Source of the DNA: an uncultured Acidimicrobiales bacterium
GTDB taxonomy: Bacteria > Actinomycetota > Acidimicrobiia > Acidimicrobiales > SZUA-35
DNA: 64,000 nt
Direction: 5' to 3'
NCBI GenBank assembly: GCA_937925335.1
Contig: CALEWY010000039.1
Coordinates: 1-64,000 of the forward strand
Part shown: piece after piece, positions 46,253-59,163 of the stretch
Numbering within the stretch: position 1 is the first letter of the stretch
Layout: each line of letters opens with the position of its first letter
Position numbers and translations under genes: made by a program
The notes under the pieces: model-generated
The model's database searches: none
The model's input: the letters and a program-made list of their open reading frames with translations, nothing else
Told to the model about the DNA's origin: nothing

Positions 46253-47749
46253 ATGAAAGCAGGCCATGACATGGCATCGATTACCGAGGAGATGTGGCCA
46301 ACGGCGGCGTCCCTTCTCAAATCCCAAGTGTCCGACGGTGTTTGGCACAGCACTTTCGCCACCGTGAAGCCTCTCCGTAGCTCCGAAGACCTGATCGTGT
46401 TGTCCGCGCCGAACAACATCGTTCGAGAAAAGCTCGATGGGCGCTACCGCCCGTTTGTCGAAGACGCCATCAACGAGGCGACCGGTCGCACGATCACCGT
46501 CGAGTTCGATATCGACGTCAGCGATCCAACGTTGTTCGATGCGCTCGATGGGCTCGAACAACCCGCAGGCGCTCCATCAATCGGTACGGATCCGAGAGGT
46601 GTTGAACCAACCGGTACCGCATCGGCGACCATCGATCTTCGTGGTTCAGACGCCCTCGATGTCAGTTTCCCTGAGGCTCCCGTCGAAAAGCCTGATCGGC
46701 CGGTTGTTGAACTGCCGCAGCGATACAACTTCGAAGGCTTCGTCATCGGTCCGTCAAATCGATTCGCTCACGCCGCAGCTCTTGCTGTCGCCGAGCGACC
46801 CGGCGGCTCGTACAACCCACTGTTCATCTACGGCTCCGCAGGCTTGGGCAAGACCCACCTGCTCAAGGCGATCGAAACCTTCGTCAACGAGCTGTACTCG
46901 AACATGTCGGTGCTCTACGTGTCGACCGAGACCTTCTTGAACGAGTTCGTCGAGGCCATCAAGAACTCATCCACCGCCGATTTCAAGCGCCGCTATCGCC
47001 AGATCGATGTGCTGCTCATCGATGACATTCAGTTCATCGCTGGACGAGAGCGCCTTCAAGAAGAGTTCTTCCACACCTTCAACGAGCTCTACTCAACCGG
47101 TCGCCAGATCGTGTTGTCATCGGATCGGCCGCCAGACGCCATCCCAACGCTCGAAGATCGTCTCCGCAGTCGTTTCATGATGGGCTTGCTGACCGACATC
47201 CAGCCGCCAGACATCGACACTCGGATGGCGATTCTGCGCAAGAAGGCCGATCGCGATGGCTACTTCTTGCCGAACGAGGTTTCCGAGTTCATCGCAACGA
47301 ACATCACCACCAACATTCGAGAACTCGAAGGTGCCCTCAACAAGGTCACGGCGTTCGCCAACCTCAACAACGAGGCGATGACCCAGGAGTTAGCCGAGCG
47401 GATCCTGCGAGATTTCATCGCCGATCGCCAACCCCGACCCATCACGGTCGACATGATCTTGCAGGCAACCTCGGAGCAGTTTGCCTTTGAGATCTCCGAC
47501 CTGATCGGCAAGTCACGCCGGCGTCCGCTCGTGATCGCTCGCCAGATGGCGATGTACGTCGCCCGTGAGCTCACCGACCACAGCTATCCGATGATCGCTC
47601 GAGAATTCGGCGGACGAGATCACACGACGGTCATGCATGCCTGCGACAAGATCGGCGCGCTCATGAAGGAGCGGTCCCAGATCTATGAGCACGTGACCGC
47701 CCTCGAAAAGACCGTCCGCAATCGAGCACAGAGCGGCGCTGACGGATGA
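46253..47749 (+). CDS. dnaA: chromosomal replication initiator DnaA
   Basis: YNPLFIYGSAGLGKTHLLKAI; IDVLLIDDIQFIAGRERLQEEFFHTFNEL; EFGGRDHTTVMHACDKI; alternative start MASITEEMW at 46271. Confidence 0.98.
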   Translation: MKAGHDMASITEEMWPTAASLLKSQVSDGVWHSTFATVKPLRSSEDLIVLSAPNNIVREKLDGRYRPFVEDAINEATGRTITVEFDIDVSDPTLFDALDGLEQPAGAPSIGTDPRGVEPTGTASATIDLRGSDALDVSFPEAPVEKPDRPVVELPQRYNFEGFVIGPSNRFAHAAALAVAERPGGSYNPLFIYGSAGLGKTHLLKAIETFVNELYSNMSVLYVSTETFLNEFVEAIKNSSTADFKRRYRQIDVLLIDDIQFIAGRERLQEEFFHTFNELYSTGRQIVLSSDRPPDAIPTLEDRLRSRFMMGLLTDIQPPDIDTRMAILRKKADRDGYFLPNEVSEFIATNITTNIRELEGALNKVTAFANLNNEAMTQELAERILRDFIADRQPRPITVDMILQATSEQFAFEISDLIGKSRRRPLVIARQMAMYVARELTDHSYPMIAREFGGRDHTTVMHACDKIGALMKERSQIYEHVTALEKTVRNRAQSGADG

Positions 47750-48068
47750 CGAACGCGCCCCCGGCCACTCTCGTTCGGCCAAACCACGCTGCCCTCGGGT
47801 GTGGAGAACCGTGTGGAATCGACTGGGACAGCCAGTGGATGTGCGACCCTTCATCCCCAGGCATCCACCGCACCGGGTGTGAGGTTGGGGATGATCCTCA
47901 CGCTCCCGTGGACAACAATCGGCGCCCCCACCAGGCAGAATGCGGCACCGTCCACAATCCACAGCACCTACTACCCCCACTAGCTGTTCTAAACACCATT
48001 CGCATAACCATTGAGGACAACCCCCGAAGCCCACAACGGGCTCGGATCGAGACCCAGGAGAACCAGCG
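47750..48068. promoter_or_regulatory. putative oriC (dnaA-dnaN intergenic)
   Basis: CGTGGACAA (47907-47915), CCGTCCACA (47948-47956), ATCCACAG and GAGGACAAC boxes, and a locally AT-richer stretch TTCTAAACACCATTCGCATAACCATT. Confidence 0.7.
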
Positions 48069-49160
48069 GTGAAGTTCCGTTGTGAGCGTGATGTATTGGT
48101 CGAAGCCCTCGGCACGTCGAGCCGAGCTGTGAGCGGCCGCGGTGGTCTGCCCGGACTGTCGGGCGTGCGCGCCGAACTAACCGGCGATCAGCTGGAGCTG
48201 ACCGGTAGCGATCTTGATCTCACCATTCGTGTGAAGGTCACCGTGTCGGGAGAGACCGACGGCGTCGCTGTCATTCCGGCCCGTCTGGCATCCGACATCG
48301 TGCGCGCCCTCGAGCCTGGCGCGGTGTCGTTGTCGGCCGAAGCCGACGAGCTCAGCATCTCGGCCGGTCGAAGCGATTTCAGTATTCGCCTCATCGCTGG
48401 CGACGACTTCCCACAGATCGCCGGCCTTCCTGAAGAGTCGGTGTCGTTGCCGGCCGCTGAACTCACCGAAGCCCTCAAACAGGTTGTTCCTGCGGCCAGT
48501 GGTGATGACTCCCGCCCGATCCTCACCGGTGTGTTGTTGGCTGCCGAAGCTGGCGGTCTGCGCCTTGTCGCCACCGACTCGTACCGCCTGTCGATGCGAG
48601 ATCTCCCCGGCACTTCGATCCTCGACGAGGGTCAATCCGTGCTCATCCCGTCCCGCGCCCTCAACGAGTTGAACCGAATCCTCGGTGGTGGCGACGACGT
48701 ACAACTCAAGTTGGGTGAGCGCGAGGCATCGTTCGAAGTTGGGCCGGTGCAGCTCATCACCCGTTTGATCGAGGGTGACTTCCCGAATTACCGCGGACTC
48801 ATTCCGGATTCGCACCCGAACGTGCTCACGCTGCAGCGAAGCGAACTCCTCGATGCCCTGCGTCGTGTGAAGTTGCTCGCTCGTGAGGCAACTCCGGTTC
48901 GCCTCGAAATGTCATCAGAAGGCCTCGAGCTGGTCGCCATCACCCAAGACGTCGGTACTGCTCGCGAGCAGATCGAAGGCTCCTATGACGGTTCGCCGCT
49001 CACCGTGGCGTTCAACCCGCAGTACCTCCTCGAAGGTGCCGAGGTTGCCGCCAGCGACGAGATCACGCTGTCGACGATCGATGAACTCAAGCCAGCGCTC
49101 GTGCGTATGAAGGGCGTGGATGAGTTCTTGTATCTCCTCATGCCCGTCCGGGTGTCCTAG
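48069..49160 (+). CDS. dnaN: DNA polymerase III sliding clamp, beta subunit
   Basis: MKFRCERDVLVEALGTSSRAV; C-terminal LVRMKGVDEFLYLLMPVRVS. Confidence 0.97.
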   Translation: MKFRCERDVLVEALGTSSRAVSGRGGLPGLSGVRAELTGDQLELTGSDLDLTIRVKVTVSGETDGVAVIPARLASDIVRALEPGAVSLSAEADELSISAGRSDFSIRLIAGDDFPQIAGLPEESVSLPAAELTEALKQVVPAASGDDSRPILTGVLLAAEAGGLRLVATDSYRLSMRDLPGTSILDEGQSVLIPSRALNELNRILGGGDDVQLKLGEREASFEVGPVQLITRLIEGDFPNYRGLIPDSHPNVLTLQRSELLDALRRVKLLAREATPVRLEMSSEGLELVAITQDVGTAREQIEGSYDGSPLTVAFNPQYLLEGAEVAASDEITLSTIDELKPALVRMKGVDEFLYLLMPVRVS

Positions 49161-49181
49161 ATCCGGGGCTGAGCAGCCGGC

Positions 49182-50378
49182 GTGCGTCTCCACACGGTGT
49201 GGTTGACCGACTTTCGAAATTACGAGCAGCTCGAGATCACCCTTCACGAGGGCTTCACGGCGATCCTCGGCGCGAACGGTGTTGGCAAGACCAACCTCCT
49301 CGAATCACTCGGGCTTCTCGCAACACTCAAGTCGTTTCGCAAAGCCCCGACCGACAGCCTCGTTCGCAAGGGTTGTGACAAAGCGGTGATCCGAGCGACC
49401 GGTGAACGCGCCGGTCGCGAGGTGCTGATCGAACTCGAGCTTGCAAAGGGCAAGACTCGAGCGCAGGTCAACCGACAGCCGCTCAAGCGAACTCGCGATC
49501 TGCTCGGTGCGCTGCGCGTCACCGTGTTCGGCCCCGATGATCTGTCGCTCGTGAAAGAGGGCCCAGCGGTCCGCCGAGAGTTCCTCGACGACTTGATCGT
49601 CTCGCTCGATCCAACCGCTGATGGCGTGCTGTCTGACCTCGATCGCATCGTGAAACAACGCAACGCTCTGCTCCGCCAGATGGGCCAAGCGGCGCGCGGT
49701 GGCGGTCGGTCGAGCGGCGGTGGCAGTTCGGCTGACACCGCTGCCGCTGCTGGACTCACGCTCGACGTGTGGGATTCGAAGCTGGCGGCAGCGGGGGAGC
49801 ACCTCACGATCCGTCGAGAGAACCTGCTGGCCGACCTCATGCCGATGGTGACCGAGAGCTATCGCGAGCTCAGCGATTCCGAGGTCGACGTCGTGGCCAC
49901 CTACGTTCGCTCGTGGGATACCGACACGATGGCGCCGGCGATCGCAAACGCTCGCGACACCGATGTTCGACGTGGCTCGACATCGGTTGGTCCCCATCGC
50001 GATGACGTTGGTGTTGCCGTCGACGGATTCGACAGTCGCCTCGAGTGTTCACAGGGTGAGCAGCGCACGCTTGCGCTGGCTTTGCGTCTCGCCGGCCATC
50101 GCCTTCTCGCCGATCGTCTCGACGAGCCACCCCTGCTCTTGCTCGACGACGTGCTGTCCGAACTCGACCCCGACCGTGCTCGAGCATTGCTCGCCAGCCT
50201 GCCGCCGGGGCAGACCGTGATCACGTCGGCCCAGGGACTCCCGCCAGATACCGTCCCTGACCAGGTGTTGGAGCACCGTGGGGGAGCGCTTCAACCCGTG
50301 TCCGTGGACGACGTCACCGCGGACAACAGCATGGACAAGTCCGTGGACGACACCACTGCGGACATCACGGCGTTGTGA
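49182..50378 (+). CDS. recF: DNA replication/repair protein RecF
   Basis: VWLTDFRNYEQLEITLHEGFTAILGANGVGKTNLLESLGLLATLKSFR; CSQGEQRTLALALRLAG; LLLLDDVLSELD. Confidence 0.97.
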   Translation: MRLHTVWLTDFRNYEQLEITLHEGFTAILGANGVGKTNLLESLGLLATLKSFRKAPTDSLVRKGCDKAVIRATGERAGREVLIELELAKGKTRAQVNRQPLKRTRDLLGALRVTVFGPDDLSLVKEGPAVRREFLDDLIVSLDPTADGVLSDLDRIVKQRNALLRQMGQAARGGGRSSGGGSSADTAAAAGLTLDVWDSKLAAAGEHLTIRRENLLADLMPMVTESYRELSDSEVDVVATYVRSWDTDTMAPAIANARDTDVRRGSTSVGPHRDDVGVAVDGFDSRLECSQGEQRTLALALRLAGHRLLADRLDEPPLLLLDDVLSELDPDRARALLASLPPGQTVITSAQGLPPDTVPDQVLEHRGGALQPVSVDDVTADNSMDKSVDDTTADITAL

Positions 50379-50391
50379 CAGGGGGCGGGAC

Positions 50392-52813
<2,422 letters not shown>

Positions 52814-52821
52814 GAGCTTCC

Positions 52822-55452
52822 GTGAGCGATCTACCGCCGAACGAACCACCGGTCGGAACCGACGAGTCCGCCGAGGTGCCCGATGGGATCGAACCCATTG
52901 AAATCCAAGCCGAGATGGAACAGTCGTTCCTCGAATACGCAATGTCGGTCATCGTCAGCCGAGCGCTGCCCGATGCCCGAGACGGCCTCAAGCCTGTGCA
53001 CCGCCGCATCCTCTGGGCGATGTACGACGCTGGCCACACGCCGGCTCGCAGCCATGTGAAGTGTGCGACCGTCGTCGGCGACGTCATTGGCAAATATCAC
53101 CCGCACGGCGACACCGCGATCTACGACTCGCTCGTTCGTATGGGCCAGACCTTCTCGCTGCGCCACACCCTGATCGACCCGCACGGCAACTTCGGTTCAC
53201 CCGACGATCCACCCGCTGCATATCGCTACACCGAGTGTCGCCTCACGAACTTGGCGATGCAGATGCTGGCCGACATCGACGAAGACACCGTCGACTTCCG
53301 CGACAACTTCGACGGCAAACACAACGAGCCGGCCGTTCTCCCCAGCCGTTTCCCCAACCTGTTGGTGAACGGCAGCCAGGGCATCGCCGTTGGTATGGCG
53401 ACCAACATTCCGCCGCACAACCTGTCCGAGGTGATCGATGCGTCGATCCACCTCATCGACAACGCCGAAGCAACCATCGACGATCTGATGCAGTTCGTGA
53501 AGGGTCCCGACTTTCCGACCAAGGGCCAGATCCTTGGTCGTGTTGGCATTCACGACGCCTATCACACCGGTCGTGGCTCGGTTCGAATGCGCGCCGTCGC
53601 CGAGATCGTCGAAGGCAAGACCACCGACCAGATCATCGTCACCGAGGTTCCCTACCAGGTGTCGGTCGAGCAGATCGCTCGGAAGGCCGCCGAAATGGTG
53701 GAACGTGGCGACCTCACGGGCATCCGTGAGATTCGCAACGAGTCGGCAAAGGGCAAGCTCCGCTTGGTCTTCGATCTCAAGCGTGACGCCACGGCCATGG
53801 TGGTGCTGAACAACCTCTACAAGTACACGCCGATGCAGACCAGCTTCGGTGTGAACATGGTGGCGCTGGTCGATGAGGTGCCTCGCACCCTCAACCTGCG
53901 CCAGCTGCTCGACGCCTACGTCGATCATCAGCGCGAGGTCATCACCCGTCGAACCACCGAGCGTCTCCGCAAGGCCAACTTCCGAGCGCACATCCTCGAA
54001 GGCCTCATCCGGGCCCGCGACGTGCTCGACGAGATCATCGCCACGATCCGCGCCAGCGACAGCCGCGCCGACGCTCGAACCGCTCTCGAGTCCCCACCGT
54101 TCGAGTTCTCCTCCGATCAAGCCGAAGCCATCTTGTCGATGACCCTCGGTCGTTTGACCCGCCTCGCACGGGTCGAGCTCGAAGAGGAACTCGCTGAACG
54201 TCAGGCCTTGATCGCCGAGCTCGAAGCGATCCTCGCCGACCCGGCCGTTCGTGACCAGGTCATCAAAGACGAGCTGCTCGCCATCAAGGAAGAGTTCGGC
54301 GAAGCGCGCGTCTCGCAGCTCGTGAACGATCCGGGCGAAATGAACATCGAGGACCTCATCGATGATGAAGACCTCGTCGTCACCCTCTCGAGCAGCGGCT
54401 ACATCAAGTCGGTCTCGACCGAGGAGTTCCGCACCCAGGCCCGTGGTGGCCGCGGCGTCACCGGCGCCAAGCTGAAAGATGACGACGACGATCTCGTCGC
54501 CCATCTCCTTCACACCACGGCTCACGCCTACCTGCTGTTCTTCTCGAACCGGGGCAAGGTCTATCGAATCAAAGCACACGAGATCCCGGTCACCAGCCGC
54601 ACCTCTCGTGGCATGGCGCTCGTCAACCTCCTGCCGTTGCAGCCCGAGGAGACCGTCCAGGCCATCATCGACACTCGCGATTACGAGACCAACCGGTTCT
54701 TGTTCTTCGCCACGCGCCAAGGACGAGTCAAGAAGACACTCTTCACGGCGTATGACTCGTCGCTGAAGGCCGGACTCATCGCTCTCAAGCTCAACGATGA
54801 CGACGAGCTCGTGTCGGTGGTCCCCACCAACGGTGTCTACGACATCTTCATGTTCTCGAAGAAGGGTCAAGCGATCCGATTCCATGAGGACCAGGTCCGA
54901 GCGATGGGCCGCACCGCCGCCGGTGTTCGCGGCATGAAGTTCCGTGCCGGAGACGAACTGGTCTCCATGGACGTCGCCAAACCCGAGACCCAGCTGCTCG
55001 TCGTGACCGACGAAGGATTCGGCAAACGAACCGAACCCGAGCTGTTTACACCGAAGGGCCGAGCCGGCCTTGGTGTTCGTGCCGTCAAGGTCAACGACAA
55101 GAAGGGTCAGGTCGTCGGTGCGATGTTCGTGACCCAAACCGACGAGATCTTCTTGATCTCGACCAACGGTGTTGTGATCCGAACGGCCGTGAGCTCGATC
55201 TCCGAGCAGGGCCGCGATGCCACCGGCGTCAACGTCATGAGCCTCAGTGACGGTGAACGAGTCGCTGCCGTCGCACGCTTCTTGCGTGTTGAAGGCGAAG
55301 ACGACGAACTTGATGGCGAACTCGATAGCGAGTTGGCCGACACTGATGCTGCACAAGCCGGTGATCCAGAGGCCGGTAATCCAGTCGCCGATGATTCAGC
55401 AGCGGACGACGCAGCTGATGACAGCGCCGAGGAAACCGACGACGAAAGCTAA
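52822..55452 (+). CDS. gyrA: DNA gyrase subunit A
   Basis: SFLEYAMSVIVSRALPDARDGLKPVHRRILWAMYD; HPHGDTAIYDSLVRM; gyrA C-terminal repeats; acidic tail. Confidence 0.97.
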   Translation: MSDLPPNEPPVGTDESAEVPDGIEPIEIQAEMEQSFLEYAMSVIVSRALPDARDGLKPVHRRILWAMYDAGHTPARSHVKCATVVGDVIGKYHPHGDTAIYDSLVRMGQTFSLRHTLIDPHGNFGSPDDPPAAYRYTECRLTNLAMQMLADIDEDTVDFRDNFDGKHNEPAVLPSRFPNLLVNGSQGIAVGMATNIPPHNLSEVIDASIHLIDNAEATIDDLMQFVKGPDFPTKGQILGRVGIHDAYHTGRGSVRMRAVAEIVEGKTTDQIIVTEVPYQVSVEQIARKAAEMVERGDLTGIREIRNESAKGKLRLVFDLKRDATAMVVLNNLYKYTPMQTSFGVNMVALVDEVPRTLNLRQLLDAYVDHQREVITRRTTERLRKANFRAHILEGLIRARDVLDEIIATIRASDSRADARTALESPPFEFSSDQAEAILSMTLGRLTRLARVELEEELAERQALIAELEAILADPAVRDQVIKDELLAIKEEFGEARVSQLVNDPGEMNIEDLIDDEDLVVTLSSSGYIKSVSTEEFRTQARGGRGVTGAKLKDDDDDLVAHLLHTTAHAYLLFFSNRGKVYRIKAHEIPVTSRTSRGMALVNLLPLQPEETVQAIIDTRDYETNRFLFFATRQGRVKKTLFTAYDSSLKAGLIALKLNDDDELVSVVPTNGVYDIFMFSKKGQAIRFHEDQVRAMGRTAAGVRGMKFRAGDELVSMDVAKPETQLLVVTDEGFGKRTEPELFTPKGRAGLGVRAVKVNDKKGQVVGAMFVTQTDEIFLISTNGVVIRTAVSSISEQGRDATGVNVMSLSDGERVAAVARFLRVEGEDDELDGELDSELADTDAAQAGDPEAGNPVADDSAADDAADDSAEETDDES

Positions 55453-55520
55453 CCACGCCGGTTTCACCGGACGTGTTGCCATTCCCCTTCCCCCACGACT
55501 GTTCTCGTTGAGGCTGGACT

Positions 55521-55832
55521 ATGGATTCGAACGAGCGAGGTGCCGCGCTGCCGTTGGTGGCGTTGGCACTCGCCTTGATGTTGTCGTCGGTGTGGATCAT
55601 CGCGGGGGTCGCTGAACGCGCCGTCGATCGAGCACAGGCCCAAAGTGCCGCCGATGCTGCCGCCCTGGCGGGAGTCGCGGATGGTGAGGGAGCAGCTCGC
55701 CGGGTGGCCGGCTCGAATGACGCCACCCTCGTGTCGTTCGCTCAAGAAGGCAACGAGGTTGTGGTCACCGTCGTTCACGACGGCGTCCGCGCAATCGCTC
55801 GAGCCGAACGAGTGCTTCGACCACCCGACTGA
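55521..55832 (+). CDS. TadE/Rv3654c-like small secreted protein
   Basis: MDSNERGAALPLVALALALMLSSVWIIAGVAERAVDRAQAQSAADAAALAGV. Confidence 0.75.
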   Translation: MDSNERGAALPLVALALALMLSSVWIIAGVAERAVDRAQAQSAADAAALAGVADGEGAARRVAGSNDATLVSFAQEGNEVVVTVVHDGVRAIARAERVLRPPD

Positions 55833-55916
55833 CCGGAGGGCGACGACTCGATTGATCGAACGCCGTGCGGGCGACAGATCCGGTGTGGAGTGGCGAGACC
55901 GGCTACAACCGTCTGG

Positions 55917-56498
55917 ATGAGTGACGCGACCACCTCAACCGACGCTGGTGCCGACCTTCCGCTGCGAGATGCAGTGCGAGGGCTCATGATCGACCCTGCC
56001 GATCGGGTGCTGCTGGTCAACCTTCGTTTCGCCGACGGATTCGATGGCTGGATGCTGCCGGGAGGAGGCGTTGAGGAGGGTGAGGACCACCGCGCCGCAC
56101 TCATCCGCGAGCTCACCGAAGAGACCGGGGCTCCTGAGGTGTTCGTCGGCCCGGTGTTGTGGCATCAGACGTCGCTTCGCCCCGGAATGGGCGGCGGTCG
56201 ATGGAGTGGCCAACGCAACACGACCTACCTCGTTCCGTGTCACGAGTTCGATGCGGCGCCCACGATGAGTGCAGAAGAGCAGGCGGGGGAGGGTTTGGTC
56301 GACGTCCGCTGGTGGAGCGTCGAGGAGATCGAAGCGGCTGCGTCCAACGTTGACCGGCCCGATGTGATTCGACCCGATGGTCTCGCTGAATTGGTGGCGC
56401 TTGTGCTCGAACACGGCGCGCCGATGGAGGCGCTGGATCTCGGAATCGTGCATCGAACGAGACCGACCAATGACGAGGTCACCCCACCGCTCGGGTGA
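55917..56498 (+). CDS. NUDIX hydrolase
   Basis: MLPGGGVEEGEDHRAALIRELTEETGA. Confidence 0.92.
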   Translation: MSDATTSTDAGADLPLRDAVRGLMIDPADRVLLVNLRFADGFDGWMLPGGGVEEGEDHRAALIRELTEETGAPEVFVGPVLWHQTSLRPGMGGGRWSGQRNTTYLVPCHEFDAAPTMSAEEQAGEGLVDVRWWSVEEIEAAASNVDRPDVIRPDGLAELVALVLEHGAPMEALDLGIVHRTRPTNDEVTPPLG

Positions 56499-56546
56499 TT
56501 GATGGAGTGACCAGTTGCGAAGCTTGCTTCAACGTAGACTGGCCCG

Positions 56547-58277
56547 ATGCCTGCGGATGATGTGTCGTCGAACGACTCGGCGGTCATCGATGACGACCTG
56601 GTCCAAGCATTGGGGTTCGAGCCTGCCTCGAGCGAGATGCTTGTGGATCCACTCGACGATGACGTTCAAGTAACCGATCTCGAAGTCACCTCCGACTCAA
56701 GCGACGACGCTGAGACCGAGGCAGATTCGGCTGATTCCACCGACGCAGAGACGGCGGCGTTCGAATCGGAGGTCGCTGAAGTGGAGGCGGACGTCGAGGT
56801 GGCGTCTGACGCTTCTGTCGACGATCCCGCTTACGACGATATCGACGACCTCGACGAGCTCGAACGGCTGACCCGCCCGGACAACCAGGTCGACGTCGAG
56901 CCTGATTCTGCCCTCGTTGAGCGTTTCCAGGTTGTCCTCGACGACCCGATCGCCGACGATCCAGCCGCTGAGTCTGACACCGGCGACACCGACTCAACCT
57001 CTGCTGACACCGTGATCGAGTTCGATGAGGACTCCCTCACGAGCGATTCGGACTCTGCGACCGATGATGCCAGTGATGACGACGCTGATGTCAGCCTTGA
57101 CACTGCCCTCGAAACCGACACTGCCGTCGAAACCGACACGGATGGCGACATCGATCTCGCTGACCTGAGCGATGCAGAGGCAGACAGCACCAGCTCTGGC
57201 GCTGCAGCCCTCTTCGCCGACCGTCTCGTTGGCGAAGTTGAGTCTGAAGCCGAACTGTTCGACGTTCAGGCCGACGATGATGACTACGAGTTCAGCAGTG
57301 AGCTGAGCGACGACGCCGTTGAAGCAGCCGACTCTGACCTCGCTGAGGCCGGCATGTTGGCTGTCACCGATGACCCAGTCGATAAGGCCGATGCGGACAG
57401 CGAGCTCGATACCGAGAGCGGTACGGACGAACTCGACGCATCGGAAGCCGACGCAGACATCGACGCTGACTCGGACATCGACGCCGACGCTGATGCTGAG
57501 ATCGATTTGGACGATCCGGATGCCGGCCTTGACGCTCCGATCTCAACCGACGACGCAGACGGTCCGAGCGGTGACAGCACCGATGACAGCACTCGCGATG
57601 ACAGCACTCGCGATAACAGTACCGACAGTGATGATGATGGATTCGAAACCATTGATCTGACCGGTGACGATGAGCTCGCCTCAACGGAGCTCATCGATCT
57701 CGACGGCACCGAGCTCGAGCCGACCGGCTTGGTCGATTTCGATTCGCCGTCAACTGGTGACTCCACCTCCGTGCTCGACCTCGACAGCCCGGCACCGGCA
57801 CTCGCCGGAGGCGCAGTCGCGACCAAGGTTGCGACCGCCAAGACCGAAACGGTCACCAAGTCCAAACCCAAGCGTGAGCGTCGACGCAAGCAGGTTCGAG
57901 CCCGCAAAGCCCGTCGAGTGCTTCGCCACATCGACCCGTGGTCGATCTTGACCTTCTCGGTTCTGTTCCACCTCGCATTCTTCGCCGCCATGTTGCTGGC
58001 CAGCGTGCTGGTCTGGAACGCCGCGATCGCGTCGGGAACGCTCGAGAACATCGAGAACCTGATCAAGGATCTCGGCGACTACGAGACCTACGAAATCAAC
58101 GGCGATGCCGTGTTCAGGGCGGCGGTCATCATCGCCGGCATGCTCACGTTGGCCTCCTCGGTGATGGTTGTGTTGCTCACCGTGGTCTTCAACCTGATCT
58201 CCGACTTGATCGGTGGTATCCGCATCACGGTGATCGAGGAAGAAACGGTTCGGATTCCGGCTGATAAATCCAAGTAG
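56547..58277 (+). CDS. DUF3566 membrane protein with very long acidic N-terminal extension
   Basis: C-terminal RRVLRHIDPWSILTFSVLFHLAFFAAMLLASVLVWNAAIASGTLENIENLIKDLG matches the gyrA-linked DUF3566 family; upstream region of over 400 aa is D/E/S/T/A-rich. Confidence 0.88.
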   Translation: MPADDVSSNDSAVIDDDLVQALGFEPASSEMLVDPLDDDVQVTDLEVTSDSSDDAETEADSADSTDAETAAFESEVAEVEADVEVASDASVDDPAYDDIDDLDELERLTRPDNQVDVEPDSALVERFQVVLDDPIADDPAAESDTGDTDSTSADTVIEFDEDSLTSDSDSATDDASDDDADVSLDTALETDTAVETDTDGDIDLADLSDAEADSTSSGAAALFADRLVGEVESEAELFDVQADDDDYEFSSELSDDAVEAADSDLAEAGMLAVTDDPVDKADADSELDTESGTDELDASEADADIDADSDIDADADAEIDLDDPDAGLDAPISTDDADGPSGDSTDDSTRDDSTRDNSTDSDDDGFETIDLTGDDELASTELIDLDGTELEPTGLVDFDSPSTGDSTSVLDLDSPAPALAGGAVATKVATAKTETVTKSKPKRERRRKQVRARKARRVLRHIDPWSILTFSVLFHLAFFAAMLLASVLVWNAAIASGTLENIENLIKDLGDYETYEINGDAVFRAAVIIAGMLTLASSVMVVLLTVVFNLISDLIGGIRITVIEEETVRIPADKSK

Positions 58278-58314
58278 CCGGGACCTACCCAACCGGGTAA
58301 CGTGACGGCTCCCC

Positions 58315-58388
<74 letters not shown>

Positions 58389-58419
58389 CGCGAACTCCGG
58401 TGGATAGAGGAGAAGGCCG

Positions 58420-59163
58420 GTGGTGAACTCAGCGTTTGAACTCGCTGAAGCCACCACGCCAATCCTCCACGATCTCAATCTTGAGATCCCGGCGGGCCAG
58501 ATCACGGTGGTGATCGGGCCTTCAGGTTCGGGCAAGTCGTCGCTGCTACGGCTGTTGAACCGTCTCGACATTGCGTCGAGTGGAACGGTCTCGTTCCAGG
58601 GTGTGGATGTGACCGGAATCGAGCCACGAACACTCCGCCGGGATGTGGGCATGGTCTTCCAACGCCCGACCGTCTTCGACGGGACGTGTGCCGAGAACCT
58701 GCGAGTTGGCGATCCAGACCTCACCGATGCTGGCCTTGTCACGCTGTTCGAACGCGTTGGTCTCGATCCTGAGCTCATCCAACGCGATGCCCGCACATTG
58801 TCTGGTGGTGAAGCGCAGCGCCTCTGTCTGGCTCGCACGTTGGCCACAACACCCAGCGTTCTGTTGCTCGATGAGCCCACCTCCGCGCTCGATTCAGACA
58901 GCGTGCATGTGATCGAACACTTCGTTCGGTCCTTTGTCGACGATGGCGGAACGGCCGTGTGGGTGAGCCACGATCGTGCGCAGGTGAAACGAATGGCCGA
59001 CCATCTTGTGCAGGTCGTCGACGGCACGATTGCTGATAGTGGTGCGCACGACGCGATGGGACACGTGCACGATGACGACAATCTGTGGCTTGACTCCACC
59101 GGGACGGCGCCCTTCACGAACACTCCTCCAAGTGACCCACCAGCCGAAGGGCCAGCTACATGA
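58420..59163 (+). CDS. ABC transporter ATP-binding protein (FetA/YbbL-like)
   Basis: VIGPSGSGKSSLLRLLNRLD; LSGGEAQRLCLARTL; LLLDEPTSALD. Confidence 0.9.
   Translation: MVNSAFELAEATTPILHDLNLEIPAGQITVVIGPSGSGKSSLLRLLNRLDIASSGTVSFQGVDVTGIEPRTLRRDVGMVFQRPTVFDGTCAENLRVGDPDLTDAGLVTLFERVGLDPELIQRDARTLSGGEAQRLCLARTLATTPSVLLLDEPTSALDSDSVHVIEHFVRSFVDDGGTAVWVSHDRAQVKRMADHLVQVVDGTIADSGAHDAMGHVHDDDNLWLDSTGTAPFTNTPPSDPPAEGPAT

Noticed and set aside
53197-55356. 719-aa minus-strand ORF opposite gyrA
   Set aside because: Shadow ORF in high-GC DNA; the plus strand encodes canonical GyrA over the same interval.
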